Positions 19,244 to 29,643 are shown, counted from the first letter of the stretch. The stretch: 64,000 nt of DNA from Saprolegnia diclina VS20 (GCF_000281045.1 NW_008246118.1:167417-231416); one strand, 5' to 3'. Translations and numbers: made by a program. Notes: generated by a model from the sequence alone, not told the origin.

Positions 19244-20635
19244 TTAGAGGTGGGCGGGGAGGATCTTGCCCTCGCAGTCGCCAAAGCCGATGCGGTAGCC
19301 CTGGCCCTGGCAAAAGCCGCGAATGTTGACCGAGTCGCCGTCCTTGAGGAACTTGCGCGTCTCGCCGTCCGCGATCTGGATCTCGCGGGACCCCTGCCAG
19401 CTGAGCTCGAGCAACGAGCCAAAGCTGTCCTGGGCGACGCCCGAGATGGTACCGCTGCCGAGCAAGTCACCCGGCTGCATGTTGCAACCGGAGACCGTGT
19501 GGTGCACGAGCTGCTGCTTGGGGTTCCAGTACATGTACTTGTAGTTGCTCTTGGAGATCGTCGCCGCCTTGCCGTGCTCGGGCTTGAGGTCGACTTCGAG
19601 CTTGATGTCGTACGTGCCACGGGCGTAGTTGCGGTCGAGGAGGTACGGAAGCGGCGCCGGGTTCTGCTCCGGGCCAAAGCTCGGCTCGGTGCGGAACGCC
19701 TCGAGCGCCGCAAGGGGCACGACCCACGGCGAGATCGTGGTCGCAAAGTTCTTGGCGCCAAACGGGCCAAGGGGCACGTACTCCCACTTTTGGATGTCGC
19801 GCGCGCTCCAGTCGTTCATGAGCACAAAGCCAAAGATGTGGTTGTCGGCTTCGTCAATCTTGATCGAGTCGCCGAGCTTGTTGCCCGTACCGACAAAGAA
19901 GCCCATCTCGAGCTCAATGTCGAGGATACGGCACGGCGAAAAGACCGAGCCCTTGGTCGGGTCGGTGTTGTCGGCCTGGACCTGGCCGCGCGGGCGGCGG
20001 ATCTCCGTGCCCGAGACAACGACTGACGACGCGCGGCCGTGGTACCCGACCGGCAAGTGGAGCCAGTTGGGCTGGAGCGCGTTGTCCTTGCCACGGAACA
20101 TGATGCCAACGTTCGTCGCGTGCTCGCGGCTCGAGTAAAAGTCCGTGTAGTCGCCGATGCGCGCCGGGAGGTGCATGAGCACGTTGGCCATAGGCACGAG
20201 CGCGCGGGCGCGGAGGGCAGCGTCGTCGCGGAGCGTCGGCGTGTCCTTGAGGAGGAGGTGCTTGATCGTGGCGCGAGCCGCGTCCCACGACGCCTTGCCG
20301 AGGCCCATAAACGTGTTGAGCGTCGGCTCGGCAAAGACCGAGCCGTTGAAGGCCTTGAAGTGGCCCGCGGCGGCGATCACGGCCAAGTCAAGGACAAAGT
20401 CGCCAATGGCCACACCCGCGCGCTTCTGCTCGGGCGCGTCGCGCGTCGAGAAGATGCCGTACGGCAGGTTTTGGATGGGAAAGTCGCTCGTGGGCGCGAT
20501 CGGGAGGAAGGACTCTTCGTGCGTGGCAGCCATGGTAGCAGAGGTGGATGGAGTTGGGAGTTGGACGGCGAGGAAGACGAAGCTGGCGACGCCTAAGATC
20601 GTAGCGGCAGTGAGAAACGTGGCAACTCGCTGCAT
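19244..20635 (-). CDS. FAH: Fumarylacetoacetase
   Basis: A single exon for 463 residues. Fumarylacetoacetase hydrolyses fumarylacetoacetate to fumarate and acetoacetate, the last step of tyrosine breakdown. Family hallmarks: [16 protein letters not shown] (active-site Asp and His), [12 protein letters not shown] (metal-binding Glu pair), N-D-W-S-A-R-D-I-Q (metal Asp) and [14 protein letters not shown]. The usual FAH start corresponds to the internal ATG at 20533 (M-A-A-T-H-E-E-S-F). The frame opens 34 residues earlier with a hydrophobic, signal-like stretch ([16 protein letters not shown]). Either the first ATG is used and the enzyme is targeted, or translation starts at 20533 and the protein is cytosolic as in other eukaryotes. 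A CCAAT palindrome lies about 70 bases upstream. Confidence 0.95.
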   Translation of the reverse strand: MQRVATFLTAATILGVASFVFLAVQLPTPSTSATMAATHEESFLPIAPTSDFPIQNLPYGIFSTRDAPEQKRAGVAIGDFVLDLAVIAAAGHFKAFNGSVFAEPTLNTFMGLGKASWDAARATIKHLLLKDTPTLRDDAALRARALVPMANVLMHLPARIGDYTDFYSSREHATNVGIMFRGKDNALQPNWLHLPVGYHGRASSVVVSGTEIRRPRGQVQADNTDPTKGSVFSPCRILDIELEMGFFVGTGNKLGDSIKIDEADNHIFGFVLMNDWSARDIQKWEYVPLGPFGAKNFATTISPWVVPLAALEAFRTEPSFGPEQNPAPLPYLLDRNYARGTYDIKLEVDLKPEHGKAATISKSNYKYMYWNPKQQLVHHTVSGCNMQPGDLLGSGTISGVAQDSFGSLLELSWQGSREIQIADGETRKFLKDGDSVNIRGFCQGQGYRIGFGDCEGKILPAHL

Positions 20636-21321
20636 CGTGGCTTACCTTGGGATGCAATTCCAAAATGAGCGGTCCAAGATGGATTTCCGCCGGTATCCTA
20701 AAGGCCATTGGCTAAAAAGGAGCCAATGGCATCGTGCAGACATTGTTCGATTACCCAACTGCAAGTGACTTGTAAACGACACAAATACAAACCGCAAGCT
20801 TATTGCGTGCTGCGTTTTCATTGGCTGAAATGACGATCGTCAGCGCTGCCATCGCGGAAGATTGCAAATTTGTCGACCGGCGACTCCACGTCACTCGATC
20901 ACTCAGCAGACAGCTCGAGCACGAGTCTAGTAGAAACTAGGAGGCGCGCCGCATCCCAGAGAAGACCTTGCATACAACAGTACGAGCGTGCATCGATAGC
21001 GCGCTTTTGTTTTATGAAGGTGCTGCGAGAGTAAGATCTGAGATTCGCCGAGGCCCGAGTATAAAAGTGCACCCAGATCAACTTCAAGATGGAGTGGTCA
21101 AGCACGTTGGTCCGAGCAAAGGCCAGCGCTCGAACGTGCTTGCCAGCAACTACACTGGCTGCATCACTGCATTTTCGCTTTCATCTCATACGACATTCAC
21201 AAGAGCTACTAAGCGATCATTGTTCAAGTAGTGCTAGCTTGATCATCTTGAAGCGACCATCGACATCAAGAGCTAGAAACAGCCTCGGAGACATCCAAAT
21301 GAGGTTAACAGTAGTGTGTTA
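20636..21321. other. Intergenic region with FAH promoter
   Basis: These 686 bases hold the FAH promoter (CCAAT palindrome at 20704-20730 and a further CATTGGCTGAAA at 20819-20830) and the 3' flank of the GT8 gene. No coding sequence recognised. Confidence 0.55.
20704..20730. promoter_or_regulatory. Palindromic CCAAT element before FAH
   Basis: GCCATTGGCT and its exact reverse complement AGCCAATGGC flank a 7-base A-rich spacer. Both arms contain a CCAAT pentamer, in opposite orientation. The element lies 69 bases from the first FAH ATG. It could bind two NF-Y complexes; this is inferred. Confidence 0.6.
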
Positions 21322-22416
21322 TCACAGAAAGGAGCACAAGGCTCGTCGCTGTGCCCAATACTCTTCGTACAGATCGTAGAAAAGAGGAAGGACGTGCGGC
21401 TGGCGCTCGATCGCATCCACGTCCATCGTCCACGGCTTGATGTACTGGTCCGAGTACGAGAAATGGTGAATGTACGTGTGGTTGACACGGTCCATGAGCG
21501 ACTTGTAGCCAAAGAGGTACTTGTCCACGTCGTGCTTGAGATGCGTCGTGAGCACCACGTACTCGGACGGAAGGATGCCGGCCATGTGCTGCCACTCGAC
21601 GTTGAGAACGTCCATGTCGAAGCGCACCTCGGTTTCCGTCTCGATCGCGCGCTCGAGCTGCTCAAAGCGCGCATTGTCTGGGTCCACTACGAGCAGCACG
21701 GACGTGATGAACGGCTGGAGTTTCTCGAGCCAGTACGCCCGAGGCGCCCAAAAGATAGCATGTGGCAGGTGGAAGAGCGCGTCGAGGTTCTTCATGATGA
21801 CCGTGTCCGTGTCGATGTAGATGACGCGGTCGTACCCGAGCTCTTGGAAGATGCGCAACTTTGTGAGCGAATCCTTGTAGTAGTCTCCGCCTGTCTTGCG
21901 CCGCCAGCGCGCAACGTTCATCGGGCGGACACCGCCGTCCGTCAGCACCTGGCACGCCTGCGCCGAGACGTCTTCGGTGACCAGCACGACAAGATCAATG
22001 AACGTCGGTGTGCCAAGTGCGCGGACTTTCTTGGCCGCGATGAGCGCGTTGCAGGCTTGGAGGTCGTCTGTCGCGTACAGCATGTAGGCCAGTTTTCGGC
22101 CGTTGGGCGACGACACGGATAGAGGAGCCCATGGCTTGAACCCTGGCGCGTGCGACGCAGGAAGCGTAGTCGCAGGAGGGCGGGTGGGCTGCGGCTTCTC
22201 TGCCACTTGCGTCGTCGTTGTCGACACGACGAGCAAGATGCCGGCGAGAGCCATGACGACGACCGCCGTGAGCCCAAGGACCAAGGTCCCATGCACGGTC
22301 GCTGGCGACCGCGGCTGAGCGAGAGATGCGTGACCGATACTCTTTCGACCGTCGTGGTCTACGATAAGACCCTCGGCGGCCTCGTCAGATACTGCATCTC
22401 CTCGGGTCGGCGTCAT
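21322..22416 (-). CDS. Type II membrane GT8 (glycogenin-like) glycosyltransferase
   Basis: A single exon of 364 residues from the ATG at 22416. A short cytosolic N-terminus precedes one membrane anchor (residues 45-66), a Pro/Thr-rich stem, and a catalytic domain typical of glycosyltransferase family 8: A-Y-M-L-Y-A-T-D-D start, then L-T-K-L-R-I-F and the metal-binding D-x-D in R-V-I-Y-I-D-T-D-T-V-I-M-K-N (D202/D204). The C-terminal H-H-F-S-Y-S-D-Q-Y-I-K-P-W matches the H-x-x-x-x-x-K-P-W end of the GT8 active site. Topology and anchor place it in the Golgi, where it would add a sugar from a nucleotide donor. Sugar and acceptor cannot be told. Confidence 0.88.
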   Translation of the reverse strand: MTPTRGDAVSDEAAEGLIVDHDGRKSIGHASLAQPRSPATVHGTLVLGLTAVVVMALAGILLVVSTTTTQVAEKPQPTRPPATTLPASHAPGFKPWAPLSVSSPNGRKLAYMLYATDDLQACNALIAAKKVRALGTPTFIDLVVLVTEDVSAQACQVLTDGGVRPMNVARWRRKTGGDYYKDSLTKLRIFQELGYDRVIYIDTDTVIMKNLDALFHLPHAIFWAPRAYWLEKLQPFITSVLLVVDPDNARFEQLERAIETETEVRFDMDVLNVEWQHMAGILPSEYVVLTTHLKHDVDKYLFGYKSLMDRVNHTYIHHFSYSDQYIKPWTMDVDAIERQPHVLPLFYDLYEEYWAQRRALCSFL

Positions 22417-22886
22417 AGCAACGCTGAGCAGCTACGCCGAGCGGTTCGTCGAGCCGACGTGGCATTGCCGACAGCTGGTTGGGTGCGTGCAGTTTGTTTT
22501 AAACTGGTTTTAAACCCAGTTGTTTTGCCGGATATAAGGTCCAATCCGGATGCCACTTGTTCAGGGCGGGACTCGACTCCGAGACCTTGCATCGGCCATC
22601 GTGACTTGCTGCCAGCGTTGCGTGACCAGCTGCGCGAATAGAGTTCGTCTACTGAGTTGACAAAGGCAGTGACGACAAGTGAGGGTATTTGGGTGGTGAC
22701 GGAGATGAGGGCTAGTGACCTAAAGGCGACTTTGACTCCAACTGCGATAGTGTAGGATGGCGGGTGTGTATAAATTCAAAAATGTACTCGTCAAATACGG
22801 ACTTGCATCAACCTCATTGAGACAAGTACTCGTGGGCCTGTCGTCTCTGCAACGCGGTGGCCATGTAGCGATCCATGGCCGCGCGC
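22417..22886. other. Intergenic region
   Basis: 470 bases between two minus-strand genes. It includes a run near 22498-22525 in which TTTTAAAC words and the near-palindrome AACTGG...CCAGTT repeat. No coding sequence seen. Confidence 0.45.
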
Positions 22887-23939
22887 TTAGATCGTCGCCT
22901 CGCAGAAGAAGGAGCCGCCGCCAGTCGGGTTGACGGTGAGGACGCAGACGCCGTCCTTGCTAATGGCGCCAGTGATGGTGTAGCGCTTGCGCCCATCCGG
23001 GGCGGGCGAGAGACCGCCGTTCTTCCCCGACGGGTACGGGCAGTCGTTCCACTTGGTGTTGCAGTTCTTGTCGACGCTGATGTTGTAGCAGTAGTTGTCG
23101 GCCGCGCCCTTGTTCCACGCGCAAGTACCGGCGTACGTGCACCACTCGAAGACGTTCTCCTGGACGCCGACCGTGTAGCTGCCGCCGAACGGGCCCATCA
23201 TCGCCGACTCGCCCTGCTTGAGGTCGCCTCGGCCGTTGGACGAGAACCACGTCGCGGTCTTGTCCGTGTACTTGCACATCTTGGGGAGGTTGTTGACGAT
23301 CGAGAGCTTCCCGCCCCAGAGACCCGACCCGTTGTCGGACGGCGAGCCGCTCGACGGCGACGGCGCCGGCGTGGGGGCAGGCGTAGGCGCAGGCGTCGGT
23401 GCCGGGGTCGGCGCAGGCGTGGGAGCCGGCGTGGGCGCGGGCGTGGGCGCAGGTGTCGGCGCCTCCGTCGTCGGGGCCGGCGTCGGCACTTCAGTGACCG
23501 GGACCGTCGTCGGCGCGTCCGTCTTGGTCGCGTTCTCAGTGCCCGGGAGCACGTTGGTGTCGCCAATCAAGGTCACGTTGGCCGACTCGGGTGTGGCCGT
23601 CGTGGTCACCGGGGTGAACGGACTCTCGGTCGGGACGCTGTCGAGGTGGCCGGTCGAGCCCACCAAGGTTTCGCCGTTGGCGACTGCGGTCGTCGGCTTG
23701 GGCGTGGTGGCGAGACCTTCGCCGGTGCTGGCGTCCGTCGAGCTCGTCGCTGCAAAGGTGACGACACCGACCGCGGCGACGACCGCGAGGCCGCAGCCAG
23801 CCATGATGAGCATGCGCTTCTTGCGCTGGAGATCGCCATGCTCGTTCTCCTTGTCTTCGAGGCCGCTCGGCGTCAAGTCGTTGTGGCTAATCGAGGGCGA
23901 CCGCGGCGACGCTTCGCTGGACCGACCAAAGAAACCCAT
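22887..23939 (-). CDS. Membrane-anchored protein with TPAP repeats and Cys-rich C-terminal domain
   Basis: From the ATG at 23939 (M-G-F-F-G-R-S-S-E) the frame gives 350 residues; an ATG 41 codons earlier (24062) is possible but adds low-quality sequence. Cytosolic N-terminus, basic stop-transfer (Q-R-K-K-R), one membrane segment (about residues 42-65), then a Thr/Ser/Pro-rich stalk ending in about nine tandem T-P-A-P units. After this comes a ~135-residue domain with six or more cysteines, many Gly/Asn/Tyr and the run N-V-F-E-W-C-T-Y. I do not recognise that domain; it is not CAP or temptin. The stalk should be heavily O-glycosylated and hold the domain away from the surface, inside the wall. 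Same plan as the CAP protein at 62015. Confidence 0.8.
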   Translation of the reverse strand: MGFFGRSSEASPRSPSISHNDLTPSGLEDKENEHGDLQRKKRMLIMAGCGLAVVAAVGVVTFAATSSTDASTGEGLATTPKPTTAVANGETLVGSTGHLDSVPTESPFTPVTTTATPESANVTLIGDTNVLPGTENATKTDAPTTVPVTEVPTPAPTTEAPTPAPTPAPTPAPTPAPTPAPTPAPTPAPTPAPSPSSGSPSDNGSGLWGGKLSIVNNLPKMCKYTDKTATWFSSNGRGDLKQGESAMMGPFGGSYTVGVQENVFEWCTYAGTCAWNKGAADNYCYNISVDKNCNTKWNDCPYPSGKNGGLSPAPDGRKRYTITGAISKDGVCVLTVNPTGGGSFFCEATI

Positions 23940-25039
23940 CTTGCAACAGCTCGTCTCGTTGCAAGTTCTCAAATGCTCCGAGACCCGTCCATGTCGCGAC
24001 GGGAGCCAGCGCGTTACTCTCTGCCGTGACACACGGTCGTGCCGAGTTAGCTGCCCACCCATCTTTTACATGTGGAAAAAACAAAAACTGGCGTTTTGTA
24101 GTTACGCATTGTACGTTAAGGCTCTTTTCGATTGTCGGCGCTACCCTACCCGCCATACCAGCCATGGCGCTGCCGGAGTGTATCTCGGTCCAAGATGGCG
24201 CCAGCGCCGGACCAACCGCCGCCAGTTCCCCCCACCAGCTTAACGATACAACGACCGTGAGTACGAATGCGTGGAAGCTACTGCGTCGACCGCAGCTGCC
24301 TCCTTGCGAACGACGACCGTGGCGTTGGGTGCCTTGATCGGCGAAGGGGACAAACCTACACTGTACTCTGCCGACAGCTGGCGAACGTGTGTGCGAACGT
24401 AACATACCGCGTCGACTTGAAGCTGGGCCAAGTCGTTCGTCGTTCTCGCCGTCGATGGCGGTTTCTCCGACGCTGGGCTGTCCGGGACGAGGAAGAGTAG
24501 CACCGGGAGTGCAGGTATCAGTGCACTGGCGTGCTGCGCGGGCGCGGTCGTGGCATCAGGCAGCGTCGTGCTCTGTAGCGTTAGCATGCACACCTCTACA
24601 GGTTGTTCGTGATTGCAACCGAGCGTACACTGTAGTGGCTTTCGTGTAATGGTCTGCGTTTCTACAAAATCGCAAGGCGCCGGCGAAGCGTCATTGACTG
24701 CGGTGGCGCGATCAATGACGCCTCGACTGCGGTCAACTCGAGTGGTCGGTCATTGGACCTGGTGTTGGAATGGGACCGCGAGGATGAGGATCGGAGGCGA
24801 CTCAGATCTAGGATGTATCTGCCAAAATACCGTAGAATTGCACGCCAGTACTGTAGCACCGTTCGGTGATAGTCTTGATCGGATACACCAGCATCCGACT
24901 TGGCTGTTTGCCTTTGCCGTTTCCCCGCATACCGTAATCCAAATTCTCGACTTTTTGTGTTTCTTGTCCAATAACCATTTTATATCTACCGTATATGTAC
25001 AATGGTATAAACGTGCTGTTGACGTATCGTGGCCTTCTC
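23940..25039. other. Intergenic region before second 6-TM cluster
   Basis: About 1.1 kb. It holds the promoter of the TPAP gene and the 3' flank of family copy 3. Reading frames are short and none looks coding. Confidence 0.5.
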
Positions 25040-27040
25040 TTACTTGAGCTTGATGATGTTGTTCTTGAGGATCTTGACGTTGTACACAACGCTGGGCACT
25101 TCGGTGAGGTTTCCGTCGAGGATGTGGATGTTGGCGTCGCCGTCCTGCGCCAGCATAAAGAACTCTTCAGTATCGTCTTCGGCGATCGCTTTGGTCGTGA
25201 TGGCCTCGCCGCCCGACGGTTCCTTGGCCGACCGCGTAGACATGGCCGACGCGACCGGCGGTTTGTTGCGCGGCGACTTGACGTGCACTGTGAGCATGCT
25301 TCGCTTCTTCACAACGAGATCTTTGGCCGGCAAGCCAAAGCACGTCAAATGCGACATGTAAAACCACTGGAGCGTGCTCAAGCGGCGCGCACTGATGTAG
25401 ACGACCGAGCCCGGACCATTCGGCAGCTCGTGCGGCTCGATGCCCCAGAGAAAATCGCACATCACCGACGTGCTATTGTAAACTGCTTGGCGCGCCAAGC
25501 TATTTTTCCGCAGCATTTTCCAATGCGAGAGATTCCAAACGTGGTCGTAGACGATGGCAACGAGGATGTTGATCAGGAGCACAGTGATGACGTACGGCGC
25601 GACGCGGGCGTAGATGCCGTTGATGACTTCGACACGGATCCCGTCGAGCGGCTCGACCTGGTGGTACAGCTCGTAGTTGTCCGAGTTGTTGTAGTCGATA
25701 AAGGACGGGATGTAGAAGAGAAAGAGCCCACTGAGGTACAACGTCGTGACGCTTGAGAAGTTGAAGAAGCCCATCATGACGCTTTGGCCGTTGTACGAGG
25801 CGATGCCGAGAAGGTTCCAGAGCAGCTTGCAGAGCTTGAGGATGACGAGGTTGAGCCAAAGCAGGCGGAACGAAAGCGAAAAGATCTCAATCGACACGAG
25901 CGCTTGCGGCGCCGGCGAGTTGTAGACGCTAACATCGCGGACATATTGCAGACAATTTTGCAAATCCAAAACCACCGAGAGTGTGTACAAGTAGACAAAC
26001 ACGTCCGAGTTGAAGAGCATCATGTCGTAGCTGAGCGCTTCGGATGGAAAAGGAAAGTACTTGGGCACAACGGTGCGAATGACTTTGGCTAAAAACGAGT
26101 CGGGTTTTGCTGGGTCAACCTCAAACCACTGCACGGTCCGGCGGCTCGCAATGTACCCGCCAAAGCCGACGAAGATCGCGATGAGCTTGATGATGAGGGA
26201 CGTAAGAGCAATCGCAGAGTTGATGATCGTAAAGCCGAGCTTGTACGTCGAGCCCGGCACGAAAGCGCTGGTGGTGACCGTGAGCGTCTTGGTTGCGTCG
26301 GTGTAGACCATCGAGAGCTCACACGTCGAGTAGCCGAGCTCGGCGACCGCGTCGCAGCCGGTGCAGTAGTTGTGCGAGTAGATGCGAAAATACGAGACCA
26401 CTTGCTTTTGAACCGCCGGCGTATCGACAAGCACAATCTCGTGCGTAAAGCGTTTGTCGACGGTGGTTCGCCCCGGAAGGTACCCGCGACGGAAGAGGTC
26501 GACGCTGCTGGCGCCAGCCTGTACGTTGCCGTCGCCATTGCTCGCGTGGGTAAAGGCGTTGCCCCGGAAAAAGGTCGTCGAGTCGACAGCGACGGCGAGC
26601 TTGACCTTGGTCGAGACGCTCAGATCAACGTGGTAGTCGCCTTGGAAGATGGGACAGAGGACCGTCGACGGTGTTAGGTCAAACTCGCCGGCGGAAACCG
26701 CGTACACGCGCTCGTTCTTGCTCACAAAGTTGACGATCGTGTAGTTGGCCATCCATTGACCCATGTTGGACATGTTGGTGATCGAGTGGCCGCGCATGTA
26801 GCTGTACTGCGTCTCGAGCTGCGGCGCGTTCTGCACCGCGCCGATTGGCGTCAAGAAGAAGTACCCGCCTCCGAGGTAGTTGCCGAGCGTCCAGTTGTTG
26901 ATGACGGCGTCCATCGCGATGAGAAACACGACAAAGAGACCGGCGGCTCGCTTGACGTAGCCGTACCCGAGGCGCGTGAGGCCTCGCACGCCGCCATGAT
27001 CAGCGACGAACGTCCGGACGTCTGAGACCGTGTGAGGCAT
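25040..27040 (-). CDS. 6-TM family protein, copy 3 (unknown function)
   Basis: Intronless; 666 residues from the ATG at 27040 (M-P-H-T-V-S-D-V-R). All family blocks are present: N-N-W-T-L-G-N-Y-L-G-G-G-Y-F-F-L-T-P-I after segment 1, N-Y-C-T-G-C in the external domain, R-R-T-V-Q-W-F-E-V-D-P, S-L-A-R-Q-A-V-Y-N-S-T, A-R-R-L-S-T-L-Q-W-F-Y-M-S-H-L and a tail ending A-Q-D-G-D-A-N-I-H-I-L-D-G-N-L then K-I-L-K-N-N-I-I-K-L-K. By eye it is closest to copy 4, its neighbour in the same orientation, which fits tandem duplication. Function unknown. Confidence 0.88.
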   Translation of the reverse strand: MPHTVSDVRTFVADHGGVRGLTRLGYGYVKRAAGLFVVFLIAMDAVINNWTLGNYLGGGYFFLTPIGAVQNAPQLETQYSYMRGHSITNMSNMGQWMANYTIVNFVSKNERVYAVSAGEFDLTPSTVLCPIFQGDYHVDLSVSTKVKLAVAVDSTTFFRGNAFTHASNGDGNVQAGASSVDLFRRGYLPGRTTVDKRFTHEIVLVDTPAVQKQVVSYFRIYSHNYCTGCDAVAELGYSTCELSMVYTDATKTLTVTTSAFVPGSTYKLGFTIINSAIALTSLIIKLIAIFVGFGGYIASRRTVQWFEVDPAKPDSFLAKVIRTVVPKYFPFPSEALSYDMMLFNSDVFVYLYTLSVVLDLQNCLQYVRDVSVYNSPAPQALVSIEIFSLSFRLLWLNLVILKLCKLLWNLLGIASYNGQSVMMGFFNFSSVTTLYLSGLFLFYIPSFIDYNNSDNYELYHQVEPLDGIRVEVINGIYARVAPYVITVLLINILVAIVYDHVWNLSHWKMLRKNSLARQAVYNSTSVMCDFLWGIEPHELPNGPGSVVYISARRLSTLQWFYMSHLTCFGLPAKDLVVKKRSMLTVHVKSPRNKPPVASAMSTRSAKEPSGGEAITTKAIAEDDTEEFFMLAQDGDANIHILDGNLTEVPSVVYNVKILKNNIIKLK

Positions 27041-27433
27041 CGCGTTCAGCACTGGCAACAACAACGAGCATTTGAAGCGCCGTCAGTTTCGGCGAAAACG
27101 GCGGGTTGGAAGCGGCGTGCGTCGGTTGACCTCGTTTGCTTGGTCGATCACGAAGCATGAGGCTGTGCAAGGAATGTGGGGACGGGCACGTCCGCTCCGT
27201 GCGCGACGGGCTTGATATTGGGGCAAAAAAGGCCTGGTAGTAGAGTGCTGGGATCGCATATTCAGCAAACTACGTTTGTCCAGTCAAGTCCCATGGCCAC
27301 GCAGACGATTGATGGTAGCGTAAAGAGAGGTCGTTTCCCTGAATCACAGTGTCACTAGAAGGTCGGTGATTCGATCATCAAGCAAGAAACATGTATTCGA
27401 GCACGGAGAATATGCAAGGCAAGGTACTACGAA
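27041..27433. other. Spacer between family copies 3 and 4
   Basis: 393 bases between two tandem minus-strand family genes. It carries the promoter of copy 3. No remnant of another copy seen. Confidence 0.5.
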
Positions 27434-29419
27434 TCATCGAATGGTGACAGTCGTGTTCTTGAGCACCTTGATGTTGTACACGAGGCTCGTCACCTCGGTG
27501 AGCGAGTGGTCGAGGAGGTGGATATTCCGGTCCCAGTCCTGGACAAGGAGGCACATGGTCTCCGTGCTCTCGTCGGCGTTCGCCGTCGCATTTGTCGACG
27601 CCTCGGCCATTGACGCGTCCCGCACCGAGCTGCCCTTCATCGAGCGCAGCGTAGTCTTGACCTGCAGCGTCGACTTTTTTCGAATCAAGAGGTCTTTGGC
27701 CGGAAGACAAAAGCACGTTAAGTGGCACATGAAGAACCACTGGAGCGTACTGAGGCGGCGGGCGCGGACGACGACAATCGCGCCTTCGGCGCCGTTGAGG
27801 TTGGCGCGCGTCTCGATGCCCCAGAGAAAATCGCAGATGATCGACGTGCTATTGTAAACCGCTTGGCGCGCCAAGCTGTTTTTTCGGAGCATCTTGAAGT
27901 ACTTGTAGTTGATGCCGTGATCGACCAAAATGACCACAAAGATGTTGAGGACGAGCGCGTAAATCACATACGGCGCGACGCGGAGGTAGCTGCCGTTGAT
28001 GACTTCGACGCAAATGCCGTCGATGGGCTCGATGGCATTTGCAATGTCGACCGACACCGAGTTGTTGTACTCGATGAGCGACGGGACGAAGAAGAGCAAG
28101 ATCGCAGAGAGGTAGAGGTACGTGACGCTCGAGAAATTGAAAAAGCCCATCGTCGTGCTCTGCCCATTGTACGACGCAATGCCGAGGAGGTTCCAGAGCA
28201 GTTTGCAGAGCTTGAGGATCGCGAGGTTGCCCCAGAGCAGTCGCAGCGAGAGCGAAAACATCTCGATCGACACCAAGGCGCTCGGCGAGAGCGCGTTGTA
28301 CAAGTTGACATTACGCGTGTGCTGCAGACTGTTTTGGACGTCGAGGAGCACCGAGAACGTGTACAAGAGCACGAATATGTCCGAGTTGTACATGAACATG
28401 TCGTAGCTGAGCGCGTCGCTCTGATACGGAAAGTACTTGGGAACGACCATGCGCAGCACTTTGGTGAGCATCGAGTCGGGTTTCGCCGGGTCGACCTCAA
28501 GCCACTGGATCGTGCGCCGGCCCGCAAGGTACCCCGCGACAGCAAACAAGATTGCGATTAACTTGATGACAATGGCGACTTGACCAAAGACCGAGTTGAG
28601 CACCGTAAAACCGAGCTTGTACGTCGAGCCGGGCACGAACGCGCTCGACGAGACCGTGAGCGTCTTGGCCGCGTCATCGTAGACCATTTTGAACTGACAC
28701 GTCGAGTACCCGAGCTCCGCGACCGGGTCACAGCCCGTGCAGTAGTTGCGCGAGAGAATTCGGAAATATGGCACGATTTGCGTCTGCTCGGACGACGTGT
28801 TGGCAATGGCAAAGTCCCGTGTGAAGCGCTTGTCGACGGTCGTCTGCCCGGGAAGGTACCCGCGCGCCAAGACGTCGGCGCTGCGCATGTTTGGTGTCGC
28901 CATGTCAACGCTCGCATCGTCTGTAAAGACGTGCGTGAGCATGTTGCCGCGGTAGTAGGTCGTCGCGTCGGCCGCCAGCGCCAATTTCACTTTTTTCGAA
29001 ACGTCAACGTTGCCGTAGACGCCTTGGAAGACGGGGCAGAGCACCATGGTTGGTGTCAGCGGGTACTCGCCGGCCGTGATCGCGTACAGTCGGTCGCTCT
29101 TCTCGACAAAGTTGATGATGGTGAAGTTCGACATCCACTGGCCCATGTTGGAGAGGTTCTTGATCGAAAAACCGCGCATGTAGCTGTACTTGGTCTCGAG
29201 CTGCCGCGCGTTCTGGACCGACCCGAGCGGCGTCAGAAAAAAATAGCCGCCCCCGAGGTAGTTGCCGAGTGTCCAGTTGTTGACAAGCGCGTCCATGAGG
29301 ATGAGGAGGATGACGAGGAAGCCCGCAATGTTCTTGGCGTAGCCGTACCCGCGGTGTGCGAGGCCGCGCATGCCGCCCTTGACAATGACACTGCCCATGC
29401 CGCTACCTCGCCGCGTCAT
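27434..29419 (-). CDS. 6-TM family protein, copy 4 (unknown function)
   Basis: Intronless; 661 residues from the ATG at 29419. It shares with copy 3 the unit G-Y-G-Y-(V/A)-K before segment 1, the N-N-W-T-L-G-N-Y-L-G-G-G-Y-F-F-L-T-P block, the first external stretch Y-S-Y-M-R-G-x-S-I-x-N-(M/L)-S-N-M-G-Q-W-M, and F-L-W-G-I-E before the tail. The tail ends V-Q-D-W-D-R-N-I-H-L-L-D-H, with W replacing the usual G, then K-V-L-K-N-T-T-V-T-I-R. Copies 3 and 4 are clearly the youngest pair. No catalytic motif is visible. Confidence 0.88.
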   Translation of the reverse strand: MTRRGSGMGSVIVKGGMRGLAHRGYGYAKNIAGFLVILLILMDALVNNWTLGNYLGGGYFFLTPLGSVQNARQLETKYSYMRGFSIKNLSNMGQWMSNFTIINFVEKSDRLYAITAGEYPLTPTMVLCPVFQGVYGNVDVSKKVKLALAADATTYYRGNMLTHVFTDDASVDMATPNMRSADVLARGYLPGQTTVDKRFTRDFAIANTSSEQTQIVPYFRILSRNYCTGCDPVAELGYSTCQFKMVYDDAAKTLTVSSSAFVPGSTYKLGFTVLNSVFGQVAIVIKLIAILFAVAGYLAGRRTIQWLEVDPAKPDSMLTKVLRMVVPKYFPYQSDALSYDMFMYNSDIFVLLYTFSVLLDVQNSLQHTRNVNLYNALSPSALVSIEMFSLSLRLLWGNLAILKLCKLLWNLLGIASYNGQSTTMGFFNFSSVTYLYLSAILLFFVPSLIEYNNSVSVDIANAIEPIDGICVEVINGSYLRVAPYVIYALVLNIFVVILVDHGINYKYFKMLRKNSLARQAVYNSTSIICDFLWGIETRANLNGAEGAIVVVRARRLSTLQWFFMCHLTCFCLPAKDLLIRKKSTLQVKTTLRSMKGSSVRDASMAEASTNATANADESTETMCLLVQDWDRNIHLLDHSLTEVTSLVYNIKVLKNTTVTIR

Positions 29420-29643
29420 GAGTTTGGCGCGATGGCTTTTCTGAACGACGAGTGTGGTTTTGAAAATGGATTAAATTTAGAGGTCCCGCCATTTTAGTGC
29501 AACCGACGCAACGGCTCTTCGCAACTAAGGCTCGAAGACGAAGGTGCTGCGACTGCACGGAACATAGTGCCCAAACCACCAGACAAAGCATCCGAAACGC
29601 GCAAGAAGACATGGACAGTTAATGCCTAGGAACATGCAATGCA

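Noticed and set aside
22875-24029. A 384-residue Arg/Val-rich plus-strand frame
   Set aside because: Antisense of the TPAP gene; the Arg-rich and Gly/Val repeats are the complement of TPAP codons.
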